Shown: piece by piece, positions 44,940 through 56,249 of the stretch
Position numbering within the stretch: the first letter of the stretch is position 1
How the letters are laid out: the number at the start of each line of letters is the position of its first letter
NCBI GenBank assembly: GCA_031761405.1
Contig: JASEVX010000001.1
Coordinates: forward strand, 23,269,270-23,333,269
From: Serripes groenlandicus
Lineage: Eukaryota > Mollusca > Bivalvia > Cardiida > Cardiidae
Reading direction: 5' to 3'
Length of the DNA stretch: 64,000 nt
Program-made: the position numbers and the translations under genes
Notes under the pieces: model-generated
Told to the model about the DNA's origin: nothing
The model's input: only the letters and a program-made list of their open reading frames with translations
Database searches by the model: none

Positions 44940-45676
44940 TCCCTTTTCAGATGCCATCTGACATCCCATGTATTTTAACTAATCAATAATACTTGAACAG
45001 TTAATTATCTAGAAATCAGACCAAAACTTTCAGAGAAACTTTCAGAGACTTTCTGCACCTTTGCTGATGCTGCCATGTTTCTCATCTGGGGAACATTTTT
45101 ATTAAATTACTTTGGAATAAGGCAAGCAGATTCTAATATTAAAGTTTTGTGATTTTACCTCTTTTCTAATGCCGCCTTGTGAACAAGTTTTTCAATCAAT
45201 CAATCAATATGGCTTGAACCAATGATGTAGTGGGTCACCAAAGGAACATCTAAATTATCTTACAAGCACTTTCATAAGAATGGAATTCTTAAAGTTTTGT
45301 CATTTTAGCCATTTTCTGATGTCACCTGGTGCCATGTTTTTTAACCAATCAATCTGGCTTGAACAATATTTGTAGAAAATCACCCAAGGAACATTTCTAC
45401 CAAGATATCTTGAAATCAGACGTGCAAATTCAGAGCAGAATTATTTTAAAATTTAAGCAAATCCTCCCGTTTCAGATGCCGCCAGCATGCAAAGTTGTAT
45501 ATATATATTTAATCTTTAAATACTTTTAAAAAGGATTACCAGAGGAACAGCCCTGTGAGATTTGGTTGAAAATGGTCCAGTGGTCTAGGGGAAGATGTCA
45601 TTTGAAGCTAAATAATTGAAGATGGAGAGAGAGTGATCAGAATAGATCACCTTGAGCCATTGGCTCAGGTGATCTA
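44940..45676 (+). repeat. Hairpin-ended repeat, diverged family e/f
   Basis: Three or four worn core units (CAATCAATATGGCTTGAACC, GGTCACCAAAGGAACAT) and a terminal hairpin GATCACCTTGAGCC...GGCTCAGGTGATC (45646-45674) followed by TAAAG. Confidence 0.65.
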
Positions 45677-45856
45677 AAGGGTCAATGCTGGAAATCAGTG
45701 TTGGGACTTAAGAATAAATATTTTTCTTTTGAAGAGTATTTTTCATCCTATTAAAATAAACCTTTGGTATTCTATATATTATTTTAACCAACTAGGGCTA
45801 TGGAATGACAAGTACATGTTTTTTTGCCCCTCCTTTTAGTGGTTTTACTTTCAAGG

Positions 45857-46084
45857 TTTAAACTTTTTCCCACATACAGACACTTTCTAAAGCCTCTGCA
45901 GCAGACGTCTTGAAAATATTATGGCAAAATAAGAAAATGCTGATAATGAGCCATTTCTCCCTTTACCACAACGTTTTCAACCCTTTTCAATAATTATACA
46001 TTTATTTTTAGCAACTATTCATGTTTTTAGGTAGAAATTTTCAAAGGCGTCTGATGCAGAATTTCAGTATGTGGGAAAGGATTA
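45857..46084 (+). mobile_element. T1 MITE
   Basis: TTAAACTTTTTCCCACATAC to GTATGTGGGAAAGGATTAA. Confidence 0.83.
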
Positions 46085-46089
46085 AGGAA

Positions 46090-46670
46090 CCCATTCTTCC
46101 ATGTGGATTTCATTATGACAACTGGCAAGTTTTAAAAACATTGTGGAAAAAGAATAGTAATATCTCCTACTCTCAATTTTTTTAAAATGCTATTTCAAAA
46201 TTATATTTACATATGAAAAGATTTTTATATTATATTCCTCAGATACTTTCAATTGGAAAATGTCTAAACTTAAAGAGAGAGAAATTTTGAAAAATATTAT
46301 TTCAACCATCAGGCCATTCATTTTGGAAAGACGAGTTATTAACTTATTAGAATTTCATTGTTTTCATATCATATCTGAAAAGAATCAAACAATTTATTCA
46401 TCTAAAAAGAATATAGCTCTACTTATTGTACCAAAAATGTTAGTTAAACTTTTTATCCATTGATTATTATAAGATATTTGAATCAGATGTATTAGATTTT
46501 AATATAATTAAAAGTATAAAAATAGTCTTAAAAAGTTTTCACTAATTTTTTAACTGACTTCACAAAAGGAAGAGAACAGAAAATTTGAAATAAATAAATA
46601 TGAAAATATGGGAAAAAAGAAGTTGATCATTAAGTGCAATTTTCCTTTTTCCTGCAGTGGTTTAAAAAGT
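46090..46670. other. Unassigned AT-rich spacer
   Basis: A T1 scrap is possible at 46600-46670 (GGAAAAAAGAAGTTGATC). No exon signal. Confidence 0.35.
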
Positions 46671-46729
46671 GCTATATAACAAGAGTGTGGCAAGCGATCA
46701 CCAAAGCTTGTCTGCATTTTTCTAAGAAA

Positions 46730-47205
46730 AACAAGAGCGCCAAATGTCACAAAATACGTCCGTCCTGTATAGAGATAATTGTTATTGAGCTGACAAGACC
46801 AATTTTAGGTAATTTCTATAATTAAAGGGCAATAACTCTTGATTGACTTAAGGGATATGGCTAGTTATCGAACTTGTCCTAGATATTATCCCAATTCACA
46901 TTCTGACAAAATTTGGAGATGATTGGACAAAGGCTTCTAAAGTTATTGAGCTGACAACATACTGGATGCCGCCCGCCCGCCCGTACGCCGCAGGTAAAAC
47001 TATAATATGATCCGTTTTTTTCAAAACAGGCGTATAAAAAGGGGCATTTCTGAATCATTACACCGTTCATGTGTTTTGTTCCTAGGAACATGTGTACCAA
47101 GTTTCATTTAAAAATGTTGAAGCTATGAGGTAAGGTTAAAGTTTTGCGACGACTCAGATGGCGACGCCAAGGGCATCACAATAATACCCAGACTTTTTTA
47201 CATGG
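46730..47205 (+). repeat. Family g repeat, composite
   Basis: AACAAGAGCGCCAAATGTC head, a body with CGAACTTGTCCTAGATATTA and GCCGCCCGCCCGCCCGTACG, then the AAAAAGGGGCATTTCTGAAT ... AAGTTTTGCGACGACTC tail. Confidence 0.65.
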
Positions 47206-47226
47206 TAAAACATCTAACAAGGACTT

Positions 47227-47642
47227 AGTTAACTCTTTCCCACATACATGAATATAATGAAGCAAACAACTTTGAAAACATCTGGGCCAACATATGGGAA
47301 ATCTCTCTAAATTATTGAATAGAGTTAACCCTTTCCCTCATACGACAATTCTGCAGCAGACGACTTTGAACATATTTTAACAAGAAGTAGAAAACCTCTA
47401 TAATTAAATGGATAACCTAAAAGTGGAAAACATTGTAACAAAAGGAGAAATTGCTCGTTTTGAGTAATTTTTTCTTTTGTCACTATGTTTTCAAAAAGCT
47501 GTCTGCTGCAGAGGCTTCAGAAAGCGTCTATATGAGGGAAAAGGTTAAACACATTGCTGCTCATTCTCTTTTTGTTACAATATTTTCAAAATCTGTCTAC
47601 AGCAAACATGTCATAATGAGAATAAAATGGGAATGGGATAAA
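47227..47642 (-). mobile_element. Older T1 split by a younger T1
   Basis: Left remnant TTAACTCTTTCCCACATACA ... TTATTGAATAGAG. Right remnant 47549-47642 ending ATGGGAATGGGATAA, 47 bp from the EHBP1 splice donor. Confidence 0.82.
47325..47548 (-). mobile_element. T1 MITE, nested
   Basis: TTAACCCTTTCCCTCATACG to GAGGGAAAAGGTTAA. Confidence 0.92.
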
Positions 47643-47694
47643 CAAGAATGTGTAGTAATAGATGAAGCTGCATCCATTATTATGTCTTACTTAC

Positions 47695-47794
47695 AGAATA
47701 TTAAGCTGCATCTGTCGTCGTATGAGAGCATTGCGTTTGTTAACAAGCGTGAACCATTCTTGTAAAAGCTTCTCTTCTTTGGCTTTATTACTGC
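47695..47794 (-). CDS. EHBP1: EHBP1 exon: bMERB second segment
   Basis: A 100-nt exon with two bases of a split codon at each end. The acceptor is TTATCTTTCCAG; a second AG four bases on would break frame. It encodes [19 protein letters not shown] and IRRQMQLNI. QEWFxLVNKxNALIRR is one of the most conserved bMERB strings, shared with MICAL proteins. The donor TCT|GTAAGT is good. A nested pair of T1 copies lies about 50 bp past the donor, at the start of a 23.7-kb intron. Confidence 0.95.
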
Positions 47795-48032
47795 CTGGAA
47801 AGATAATAAATGTTTATTTAAGTTTAACATCTTTATCTTTCACACAATGAAATAACAAAAAGAATTGTAAGCTATTTTCTAACATACTATTTCTGGACTC
47901 ATCCAGTATGAAAGTAGTCTTGCAGTTATCTCTCATTTCTCAAATTACTTTTTCTACTCAAAATATAAATGTATCATTTGTTCAAATTTAAATGTTTAAC
48001 TTTCTTTAACTTCAATTGCCTTAATATGCTAT

Positions 48033-48168
48033 CTTAACTCTTTTGCACATACAACAAATCTACAGCAAATGGCTTTGAAAACAGCTCAGTAAAAACATAT
48101 AAAATCTTTACAAATAATAATAAAATTATTAAATAGAGTTGAAAACATCTGAAAGAGGAAAAGTGTTA
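48033..48168 (-). mobile_element. T1 MITE, palindrome deleted
   Basis: TTAACTCTTTTGCACATACA, GAGTTGAAAACATCTG, GAAAAGTGTTAA. Confidence 0.65.
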
Positions 48169-48299
48169 AGATTCTACAAAAATAAAACTTTTTTGAGAAA
48201 AAGAACAGACTGATCTGGGTGAAATGAAAGTATCAAGTTAAAAGGAAAAAATTCTACTTTTACCACAATGTTTTCAAAACTCTGCGTTGCAGAATCATC

Positions 48300-48542
48300 A
48301 AATCCCTTTCCTGCATATAGACGCTTTCTGACACCTCTGCAGTAAACGACTATTGAAAACATTGTGGCAAAGGAAGAAATTGCTCATCATAAGCAATTTC
48401 TCCTTTTGCCCCAATGATTTCAACTTTATTCAATACAATGAACATGTAGTTAGTTTTTTATTTATAAAAAGTTTCAACATTTTTGCAATATTGATTTCAA
48501 AGTCGTCTGCTGCAGATTTGGTGTATGTGGGAAAGTGGTTAA
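48300..48542 (+). mobile_element. T1 MITE
   Basis: ATCCCTTTCCTGCATATAGA to GTGGGAAAGTGGTTAA. Palindrome CTCATCATAAGC. Confidence 0.83.
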
Positions 48543-48688
48543 CACATTCGAAGTAGAGAAAATTGTAAGTGTAGGCTATAAGCACATGTTCGATAGAAGG
48601 CAAATGGTAAACTGAGCCTGACAAATGCAGAAACGACCAGGTGAACAAAGCATGAATACATAACATATGAAAATAAAATTACAATTCA

Positions 48689-48915
48689 TTAACCCTATCT
48701 TATATACAGACCCTTCTGACGCATCTGCCACAGATGACCCTTGAAAACATTGGAACAAAAGGTGTAATTGCTCAAAACAAACAATTTCTCCTTTTGCCAC
48801 AATGTTTTCAACTTTTTTCAGTAATTATACTTCATTTATAGAGATTTTTCATGTTTTTGTCAATATATTTTCAAAGTTGTCTGCTGCAGAATTGTTGTAA
48901 GTGAGAAAGGGTTAA
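48689..48915 (+). mobile_element. T1 MITE
   Basis: TTAACCCTATCTTATATACA to GTGAGAAAGGGTTAA. Confidence 0.85.
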
Positions 48916-48943
48916 GCATTTAAGGGGAAACCATAAAAATCAT

Positions 48944-49000
48944 AACAAGAGGGTCATGGTGGCCTCGCTTACCTGAGTACCGTGACTCTGTATGATAAGG
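48944..49000 (+). repeat. Hairpin-class head fragment
   Basis: AACAAGAGGGTCATGGTGGCC then CGCTTACCTGAGT, matching the head at 63557. Confidence 0.6.
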
Positions 49001-49194
49001 TGTTTATAAGTTATATTCAAATAATTAATTAGGTTCAGATAGAGGCAAGACCCAACATGAACAATATTTACTTTTGAAATCATTGTGGCAAATGGAGAAA
49101 TTGCTCATTATGATTAAGACAAATTATCTGTAACATATTAATCACAACTGAGTTTCATCATTCTGGAGTAAAACGCTTGGCTGTTTGTTCATGA

Positions 49195-49434
49195 TTTTCT
49201 AAGTCCAAAAAGGGGCATAACTGATTAAATATTAAAGCCAGAGTTATGTGACTTGGTATAGACATGCATATTGTTTCTAAGAACCTCTGGAACAAGCTTC
49301 ATTTGAATATGTGTAACTGTTCTGTTTTGTTTTGTAAGGTTAAGCTTTTGTGATGACACAGACAATGACGACGTTACCAAGGGTATCACAATAGCAGACT
49401 TTTTCTTTCTTCAAAAAAACAGGGGAGCTAATAA
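49195..49434 (+). repeat. Family g repeat, 3' part
   Basis: AAAAAGGGGCATAACTGATT, AAGCCAGAGTTATGTGACTTG, AAGCTTTTGTGATGAC, GGGGAGCTAATAAG. Confidence 0.7.
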
Positions 49435-49743
49435 GCATCTTCTAGTTATCAAATTTATTTTCCCTTAAATTTATCCCAAAATTATCAAATAAGGTATCAT
49501 CAAGACAAACATTCTGACAAAATTTCCCGTACTTATATCTAAAATGCAGCCTGTAGAGTGTCAACAAGAGCTTCCTTAAAATTGGCTTTGTGACCGATTG
49601 CAATCCAACATGACCCATATTCGATGTTATCATCTATAGGTATCATCAACACATATTACCTGCAGAGGAGTCAGACATGACATTACTCGTTCGCCATTTA
49701 GACACGACATATTTCCTGAGAAAGTTTCATCATTCCCGAGTCA

Positions 49744-49966
49744 AACAAGAGCGCCACTTAGCAAACGCCAATGCTCGTCTATTTTTTCTAAGTAAAAAAA
49801 GGGGCATCCCTGAATAAATATTAAAGCCGGGGTTATGTGACTTAATATAGACATGCATAGTATGTCTAGGAACATGTGTAACAAGTTTCATTTGAATATG
49901 TGTAACGGTTTTCGAGTTATGAGGTAGGTAAGATTAAAGTTTTGTGATGAAGTCGCAGACGACGAT
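49744..49966 (+). repeat. Family g repeat
   Basis: AACAAGAGCGCCACTTAGC head, AACATGTGTAACAAGTTTC, AAAGTTTTGTGATGAAG. The end is truncated. Confidence 0.75.
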
Positions 49967-50128
49967 GAGTTTGAAAGAGTTATGTGAAAGCAGCAGTACT
50001 ATGTATAAGTAAAATGTGAAGGCAGAGGTGCAATAGCAGAGCCCAGGCAACCTGCTCCAAGACCCAAGGGGTATCAATCCCATGGCAAGCACGGTTACCT
50101 GCAGAAAAACTACTAGTTGAAGAAGCAG

Positions 50129-50317
50129 ATATGAGACATTCCACGAGAAAACCAACATTATGGACTCTGCATAATGTATCGACCCAGATCAGCCTGCGCA
50201 GTCCACACAGCCTTATCCTGACCGACACATTCTGTCTCAGGAAGATATAGGTATAGAGTAATGATTCCTGAAACAAAAAAGTCCACAATGTTGGTTTTCT
50301 CGCGTAATGGCTCATAT
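50129..50317. mobile_element. CGAGAAAACC inverted-repeat element, copy 1
   Basis: About 40-bp inverted ends: ATATGAGACATTCCACGAGA left and TCTCGCGTAATGGCTCATAT right, with AACCAACATT/AATGTTGGTT next. No clear target duplication. Confidence 0.8.
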
Positions 50318-50496
50318 CATGATTAATTCAGGAAAATCTTCATTTAAATGCCTAAACTTTGGAACAACAGTAGAAAGCAATGTTGGAAAAGTCATAATTA
50401 TTATTAACTTTTGTAACATTGTTTTCCATTCTGTTTGAAAAACATAACTTCTTTTTCTTCATTTATTTCCAAGAGTTGAATTACAATCAATACAAA

Positions 50497-50670
50497 TTAA
50501 CCCTTTTAATATTCTTTATATGTAGATGCTTTAAGACGCATCTGTTGCAGACAACTTTTGAAAACATTGTTCTAAAAAATGTTCTCATTTTTGCCACAAT
50601 GATTTCAAATCTGTTCACTGATATAATATTTTCTACCGCAGACTTGTAAGTTGTATTTTGGAAAGGGAGA
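50497..50670 (+). mobile_element. T1 MITE, deleted and old
   Basis: TTAACCCTTTTAATATTC, GCATCTGTTGCAGACAAC, GAAAACATTGTTC joined to CATTTTTGCCACAATG. Confidence 0.65.
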
Positions 50671-50893
50671 AGCTTTGAATTATAAGCAAGTCCGACAGAT
50701 AGAGTAACAGGCACATGTACATGCTACAAAATGAATTTTCATAGCAAAACTCTGACTATTCCTACTTATTGTTTCTTTAACTTGGTCTATCATTCCACCA
50801 GGTGAACCTGTCGAACAAAGTAAGAAACTTTGTCATATTTTACAAACAAAAGGACTATTTCCAATAAGGAGGCAATTACCATGCTGGTGAAAT

Positions 50894-51123
50894 TGAGGGC
50901 TTGGCGTGAACGGTTGTAACTAAAATTGATATTTTTTTACCAAGGTTAATCACCTCGCCATGAAGTTTTTAAAAGCGTGAAATCATTTATCTTGGTAAAC
51001 AATGAACATTTAGGTGAGCAATGGCACCTAAATTTGCATTGTTTACAAAGGGGTCAAAATTGCCCCTAAACCAGGGTTTTCAAAATAGGTTTTCAGTTAC
51101 AACCGTTTCACGCCAAGCCCTCG
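50894..51123 (-). mobile_element. G1 MITE (4-bp target duplication), copy 1
   Basis: 230 bp. Ends (T/C)GAGGGCTTGGCGTGAACG and CCGTTTCACGCCAAGCCCTCG, about 30 bp inverted. AAAT lies on both sides (50890-50893, 51124-51127). A central foldback lies around TTTAGGTGAGCAATGGCACC. Confidence 0.9.
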
Positions 51124-51129
51124 AAATAT

Positions 51130-52060
51130 TCCTGTCAAACTGGTAAATGGCCTTGGAACGTATATAAAAACAATTTTAAAGTCAAACTTGTGTTAGCGGT
51201 GACCTCTGTTAAGGTCAAATTACGTTAAATACATCCGCTGACTTGCTGATCTACAGTACTATAGTCCCTAAAAAAAACTTGTTTGCGTAGAAATGAGTGT
51301 ATACCATCACCAGAATGTATTGAATATATGATATATTGAGTTTAAATGCATTGTAAATGTGTATAGGATGCACTGGAAATGATTGATTTGATCACTTTTA
51401 GTATTCTGACCTTGTTTGAAAGTGAAAGAAGGGAATGCTAAACATCGGTTTTGTCCGGGCCCGATTTGGTCCAAAATGACGGTTACCATTTTCCCCTTGT
51501 GAGTTCTTTCTTGCATAATGCATGACCCCCACATTTTCTTTGGATTGTTTTAAAGCTAGGAGGTAACTCTTTCCAATGATATATGGTGTTCTACATGAGA
51601 AACGCTTAAAAAGTGTGACAATCGAGGATTGAAACTGGTCGATTCACATGGAAGCAAAGAAGGAAATATTTTGGTGTATTGTAACCTTAAGCATCAAACT
51701 TGTATTAAGCAGCTATTTGAAGATAAAACAAAACAACATTTTCTTCCTTATTTGACTTGTATTAAGCAAGCAGCCACATTTTGACTCTACCCTGGGTGGC
51801 TGCATAAGACAGGTTTGCATTGAACAAGACAGTTGTCACCATGTCAACTTAGTGTGTTTGCTTGTATGTGTACATCTTACTAGAATATCTTCATTGATTT
51901 AATATATAAGCGTAAACAATAACATATATGTGTTATATTAGAGCAGTTATTCTGAAGGGCAATCAAATTTGATATTTCATGGTTCAAGGGAGGCAATCAA
52001 AATTCAATGAAAAATACAATAGCTTCCTCTCCTTGATATTGAACATATTTTACTTTATGA
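51130..52060. other. Unassigned spacer
   Basis: No exon or recognised repeat. It has the lowest density of repeat motifs in the right half. Confidence 0.4.
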
Positions 52061-52515
52061 ACATTTTCTCACTTGAAGAGACTTTCTGACTTTTGATTGA
52101 TTGATTGATTGGGGTTTAACGCCGTTTTTAACAATTTCTCAGTTATATCACGGCGGCCAGTTCACCTACTCATGCATTTCCTGGTTTTCTCACACCAGTA
52201 CTCCACACAACAATTTTCCCAAGCAACTGGCTGCTTTTCCACAGACTTAGCCCGTTGGTGGAAGACGAATGACGCATGTCGCATTGACGTTTGTCAATCG
52301 TCGGAAAGAAAGTTGGCCGGGATTCGAACTCACAACCCCTGGATTGACAACCCGCGTCGCTACCGACTGAGCTACCGGAGCTCAGCTCTGACTTTTGAAA
52401 ATATTATGACAAAAGGAGAATTTGCTCATGATAAAATTTATTTATTAATTGTTCTTTCATTTATATGGTGTTTCCATATTTCTGACTGAATGTCTTCAAA
52501 GATTGTGTCAGGAAT
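52060..52515 (+). mobile_element. Old T1 host split by a SINE
   Basis: TTCTCACTTGAAGAGACTTTC at the left and CTTTTGAAAATATTATGAC onward at the right. The SINE occupies 52097-52386. Confidence 0.6.
52097..52386 (-). repeat. Intact tRNA-derived SINE with target duplication
   Basis: Flanked by TCTGACTTTTGA at 52085-52096 and 52387-52398. Minus-strand order: tRNA-like head (GGTAGCTCAGTCGGTAGCG A box; GAGTTCGAATCCC B box), a GACGAATGACGC segment, a body with CCGCCGTGATATAACTGAG and GTTAAACCCC, and an ATCAATCAATCA tail. About 290 bp. Mobilised by an unseen LINE (inference). Confidence 0.92.
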
Positions 52516-52519
52516 ACAG

Positions 52520-52748
52520 TTAACACTTTCCCACATACAAAAAATGTGCAACAGACAGCTTTTAAAATATCTAGGTAAAGTTAATGAAAATCTCTATAAA
52601 AAGGTTTGATTATTGAATGAACTTGAAAACATTGTGGCAAAGGGAGAAAATTGCTCATGATGAGGAATTTCTCCATTTGCCAGAACGTTTTAATAAATCA
52701 TCAGTAACAAAAGGCTTCAGAATGCATCTGTATGTGGGGGAAAGGTAA
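52520..52748 (-). mobile_element. T1 MITE, diverged
   Basis: TTAACACTTTCCCACATACA to GTATGTGGGGGAAAGGTAA. Confidence 0.8.
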
Positions 52749-53108
52749 ACTGAAGATTTGGCAAAAGTATTTCTAGTCAAAGGGAGAAAACTATGTAAGG
52801 CATAATTGGATTGGACCATTAAGTAGAACAATTATAGTAGATTACTTGCGCTGTTTTTGTACTCAAAAGCAGTCTTTTTTATTTAATTATTTAAAAGGAA
52901 AATGTATCCCAAGGTGCATTATCTTACCACTACACCCAAAAGTTTGTTAATTCTTTAAAAATGAATTATCGCTAATTACATGTATATAATATGTACACCA
53001 GAAGTTAGTAATAGGATTTTCTTTATCAGAAATTGTGAAAAGATAATGCTTGAACCATGAATATATAAACAGATTAGCTCTTAGCTGCTTTGATTTAAGC
53101 ACTGTGCT

Positions 53109-53285
53109 AAATTCACTGAATGGGTTTAACATTGTTTTCAACAATTTTTCAGTCATATCACCGCAGCCAGTTCACCTACCCTTGTGTTTCCTGGCATTCT
53201 CACACAACAGTCTTTCCAAGCAACTGGATGCTTATCCTCATAGACTTTTAGCCCATCGGTGGAAGACAAATGACACGCCTGTACT
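53109..53285 (-). repeat. SINE body fragment
   Basis: TTTTCAACAATTTTTCAGTCAT, CCGCAGCCAGTTCACC, GGTGGAAGACAAATGACAC. The head is lost. Confidence 0.75.
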
Positions 53286-53357
53286 AGATGCAATGATTTT
53301 AATTTGAAGCTATGTATACTGTAAAATTATGATTAGATCTATACAATAGATGTTAGT

Positions 53358-53587
53358 TTTAGCCCTTTCCCTCATACGACAATTCTGCAGCAGACGACTT
53401 CAAACATATTTTGTCAAAACATGGAAAATCTCTATAATTGAATGGATAACCTACGACTAAAAGTGGAAAACATTGTGGCAAAAGGAGAAATTGATCGTTT
53501 TGAGAAATTTCTTCTTTTGTCACTATGTTTTCAAAAAGCCGTCTGCTGCAGAGGCGTCAGAAAGCGTCTATATGAGGGAAAGGGTTA
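53358..53587 (-). mobile_element. T1 MITE, 230 bp
   Basis: The left end is mutated (TTTAGCCCTTTCCCTC). The right TTAA is intact. Confidence 0.92.
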
Positions 53588-53654
53588 AAGGAGCTGAACT
53601 CTAGACGGATATCAAAATTTTGAAATGTTAAAAATTCTGCAAATATTGCAATTT

Positions 53655-53830
53655 ATAGTGATACTAGGAAAATTATGTCACGTCAGCGGATTGACATCAT
53701 AACGTTAGTCCCTTTGACGTCATACCTATATCACTCACAGTGTGGGTGATATGGATTATATCTCACTGATAGATCTCAGTATCTCATCGTTTAGAATTAA
53801 ATAAAAAGTTAAAAACTATGTTGGCAGTAA
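53655..53830 (-). repeat. Relative of the 24180-24562 element
   Basis: Reverse complement shares TATGACGTCAAA, GACTAACGT and CGCTGACGTGAC with 24420-24470. GATATGG/TCACTGATAGATC lie beside it. Confidence 0.55.
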
Positions 53831-53899
53831 ATGTTGAAAGTCACAAAAATGTACGTAATTTGGCTTAATGGGTTTGTTTACACAGTAAAAATGAAGCAT

Positions 53900-54013
53900 A
53901 AATTTTCCGCTTTTAGTCATAGGTTATCCATTCAATTATAGAGAGTTTCCACTTATTGACAAATTATGTTCAAAGTCGTCTGCTGCAGAATTGTCGTATG
54001 AGGGAAAGGGTTA
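53900..54013 (+). mobile_element. T1 MITE, R half
   Basis: TTTTAGTCATAGGTTATCC to GTATGAGGGAAAGGGTTAA. Confidence 0.88.
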
Positions 54014-54281
54014 AACAGTTTTAAAACTTTAACTATACTATCTGTAATCTGGAAATATATAAGCACCTTTAATCACCTTTACATTGATCTTACAACTTAT
54101 ACTAGTAACTGTCAATCTCGGTTTTCTGGACAATCAACCAGTACTTGCACCAAGTGCATGGGTAAACTCCTGTTCTTTTTTACCAATACTTGTATGCGTA
54201 ATATGTGTTTGTTCTAAATATGTATAAGGATAAGCATACAAGGGTAGACTACACAGTAACACATGACTATTGACCGCATTA

Positions 54282-54510
54282 TTAACCCTTTCCCTCATAT
54301 AGACGCTTTCTGATGCCTCTGCAGCAGACGGCTTTTTGAAAACATAGTGACAATGAAGAAATTGCTCAAAACGAGCAATTTCTCCTTTTGACACAATGTT
54401 TTCCACTTTTAGTCATAGGTTATCCATTCAATTATAGAGATTTTCCATTTATTGACAAAATATGTTCAATGTCGTCTGCTGCTGAATTGTCGTATGAGGG
54501 AAAGGGTTAA
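54282..54510 (+). mobile_element. T1 MITE, full length
   Basis: TTAA ends. Tip TTGCTCAAAACGAGCAA. Shares its right TTAA with the next copy. Confidence 0.95.
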
Positions 54511-54695
54511 CCCTTTCCCACTTGCAGACCACTTTTGACGCATCTGCACCAGATATCTTTAGAAAAAGGTTGTAGCAAAATAAGAAATTGCTCATAAGTT
54601 TTCGACTCTTTTCAATAATAATATTGTCTCTTATAAAGAATCTTAATATTTAGACATTTTCATTTGCTGCAGATTTGTTGAATGTGGGAAAGGGT
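54507..54695 (+). mobile_element. T1 MITE, palindrome right side deleted
   Basis: TTAACCCTTTCCCACTTGCA to AATGTGGGAAAGGGTTTT. Confidence 0.82.
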
Positions 54696-54883
54696 TTTAG
54701 AAATAAATTCTCAATATACAGCTTTATATTCGTGTTGATGCATTATGGTATGCAACTACAATTCCTTCATACCAAACTTCCAAGTATTTTAGCTAAAATC
54801 TGTATTGTTTACCAAAACCTCATTTTTGTCATTGTCGCAGAAAGATTAAAAAATATCCCTGGTTTGTAAACACAGTTACCTAC

Positions 54884-55004
54884 CTTTTTCCATGGTTCTG
54901 CGTAACTGTCTTTCTACAATAGCAGCCCTACAGTCTATCTGAGCCTGCTCCCTCTCCAGACATTCCATCTCATTCTGCACATACTGGTTGGTATCTTGTA
55001 AGTT
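54884..55004 (-). CDS. EHBP1: EHBP1 exon: start of bMERB domain
   Basis: A 121-nt exon encoding 40 residues plus one base. It runs from AAC after TTCTAG to GAAAAAG|GTAGGT. DTNQYVQNEMECLEREQ followed by RAAIVERQLRRTMEK is the first helix of bMERB, where EHBP1 proteins have a similar NQYV...E...IDxRAA pattern. Heptad-like charge alternation supports a coiled coil. It would form one face of the Rab-binding surface (family knowledge). Confidence 0.93.
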
Positions 55005-55299
55005 CTAGAATAAACAATTAAACAACCCAGATATAGTTTCAACACATTTAAAGGATTAATAGTGTAAAATTTACAAAATATTACGTAAAAAATAATGTAT
55101 TTTATATATTTGCTCTTATTACTATTTACAAGATTAATTGAGTTAATTCAATGAATTCAGATCCCACGCGAAAAGCAAAGTTGTAATTGGACCACCTTTA
55201 GTTACTTAAACAAAATAACATTTTAAAATCTTTGGACAATGTGAGTGTTTAACATTTTATTATTAATGGTCTTTCCAAATTTGACAGGTGACCATGTTT

Positions 55300-55525
55300 T
55301 TGACACCACATGACCCAAGTTTTAAAATGAGCTGCATTAAATCAATAGTTATGTGACTGGGTATATACATGTGTATTGCTCCTAAAAACATGTGTACCAA
55401 GTTTCATTTAAAAATGTTGAACTTTTTTTTAGTTATGAGGTAAGTTCAAAGTTTTGTGACAACGCAGACGCCAAGACTATCACATTAGCACAACTTTTTT
55501 TCTTCGAAAGACAGACAAGCTAGAA
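55300..55525 (+). repeat. Family g repeat, 3' part
   Basis: GTTATGTGACTGGGTATA, ACATGTGTACCAAGTTTC, AAAGTTTTGTGACAACG, GACAGACAAGCTAG. Confidence 0.65.
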
Positions 55526-56215
55526 ATGTGTCCTCTAGAGAAATCACAAGGTTTTCCAAAAATTTGAACTTCTGACCTAGTTTTTGACCCCCATATGACT
55601 CAGTTTCAAAACTTAAAACTGATTTGATGGGAAGAATGTTCTGAACTATTTTATGAAAAATATCTCCAATAGTGTGATCATAAGGTTTTTCTAAAATTTG
55701 ACCTTGTAACCAGCTTTTGACCTCATGTGAGCCAGTTTCGAACTTGATTAGGATTTGGTGGCAATGAATGTTTCCATTTGTTTGACCTAGCAACCTAGTT
55801 TTTGATCCCATTGGACCCAGTTTGTTGCTTGACCGAGATTTGATGGAGAAAAATGTTCTTGTAAACTTTTATGAAGATTGTTTGTTTGTTTGTTTGTTTG
55901 GAGTTTAACGCCGCTTTCAACAGCTTTGGTCATATCACGGCGGCCAGTGCACCTACCCATGTTTTCCTGGCTTTCCCACACCAGTACTTACACAACATTC
56001 TTTCGAAGCCACTGACTACTTTCTCACATAGATCAGAGGTGAGAGGCAATGGAAAACATCGCCCGAAAGAATGTCGCCGCAACCGGGTATCGAACCCTTG
56101 ACCTCCAGATCACGAGTCAGATACGCTACCAATTGAGCTACCCGGCCGGGTTTTATGAAGATTGGATATAAAATGTGACCTCAACTCATAAGGTATTGTT
56201 GTGATATTTATAAAC
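55526..56215 (+). repeat. Tandem GACCTAGTTTTTGACCCC repeat interrupted by a SINE
   Basis: Units at about 55577, 55705 and 55784 read CCTAGTTTTTGACCCC, ACTCAGTTTC and ATTTGATGG. The last unit is split at TTTTATGAAGATTG by the SINE. Confidence 0.6.
55881..56150 (-). repeat. Intact SINE, second head type, with target duplication
   Basis: Flanked by TTTTATGAAGATTG at 55867-55880 and 56151-56164. The tail reads TTTGTTTGTTTGTTTG. The body shares GCCGCTTTCAACAGC and CACGGCGGCCAG with the SINE at 52097. The minus-strand head is GGTAGCTCAATTGGTAGCG plus GGTTCGATACCC, a different tRNA-like start. Confidence 0.92.
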
Positions 56216-56249
56216 CGTGATAAACAGTTTATTTACTATGTTTTGTTTG

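Noticed and set aside
46260..46463. A 67-codon frame (MSKLKEREILKNI...)
   Set aside because: AT-rich, lysine/isoleucine-rich chance frame with no domain or splice support.
52322..52385. A tRNA gene on the minus strand
   Set aside because: A and B boxes are present, but there is no paired acceptor stem, and the sequence is the head of a SINE bounded by target duplications. The same applies to 18540, 56090 and 56660.
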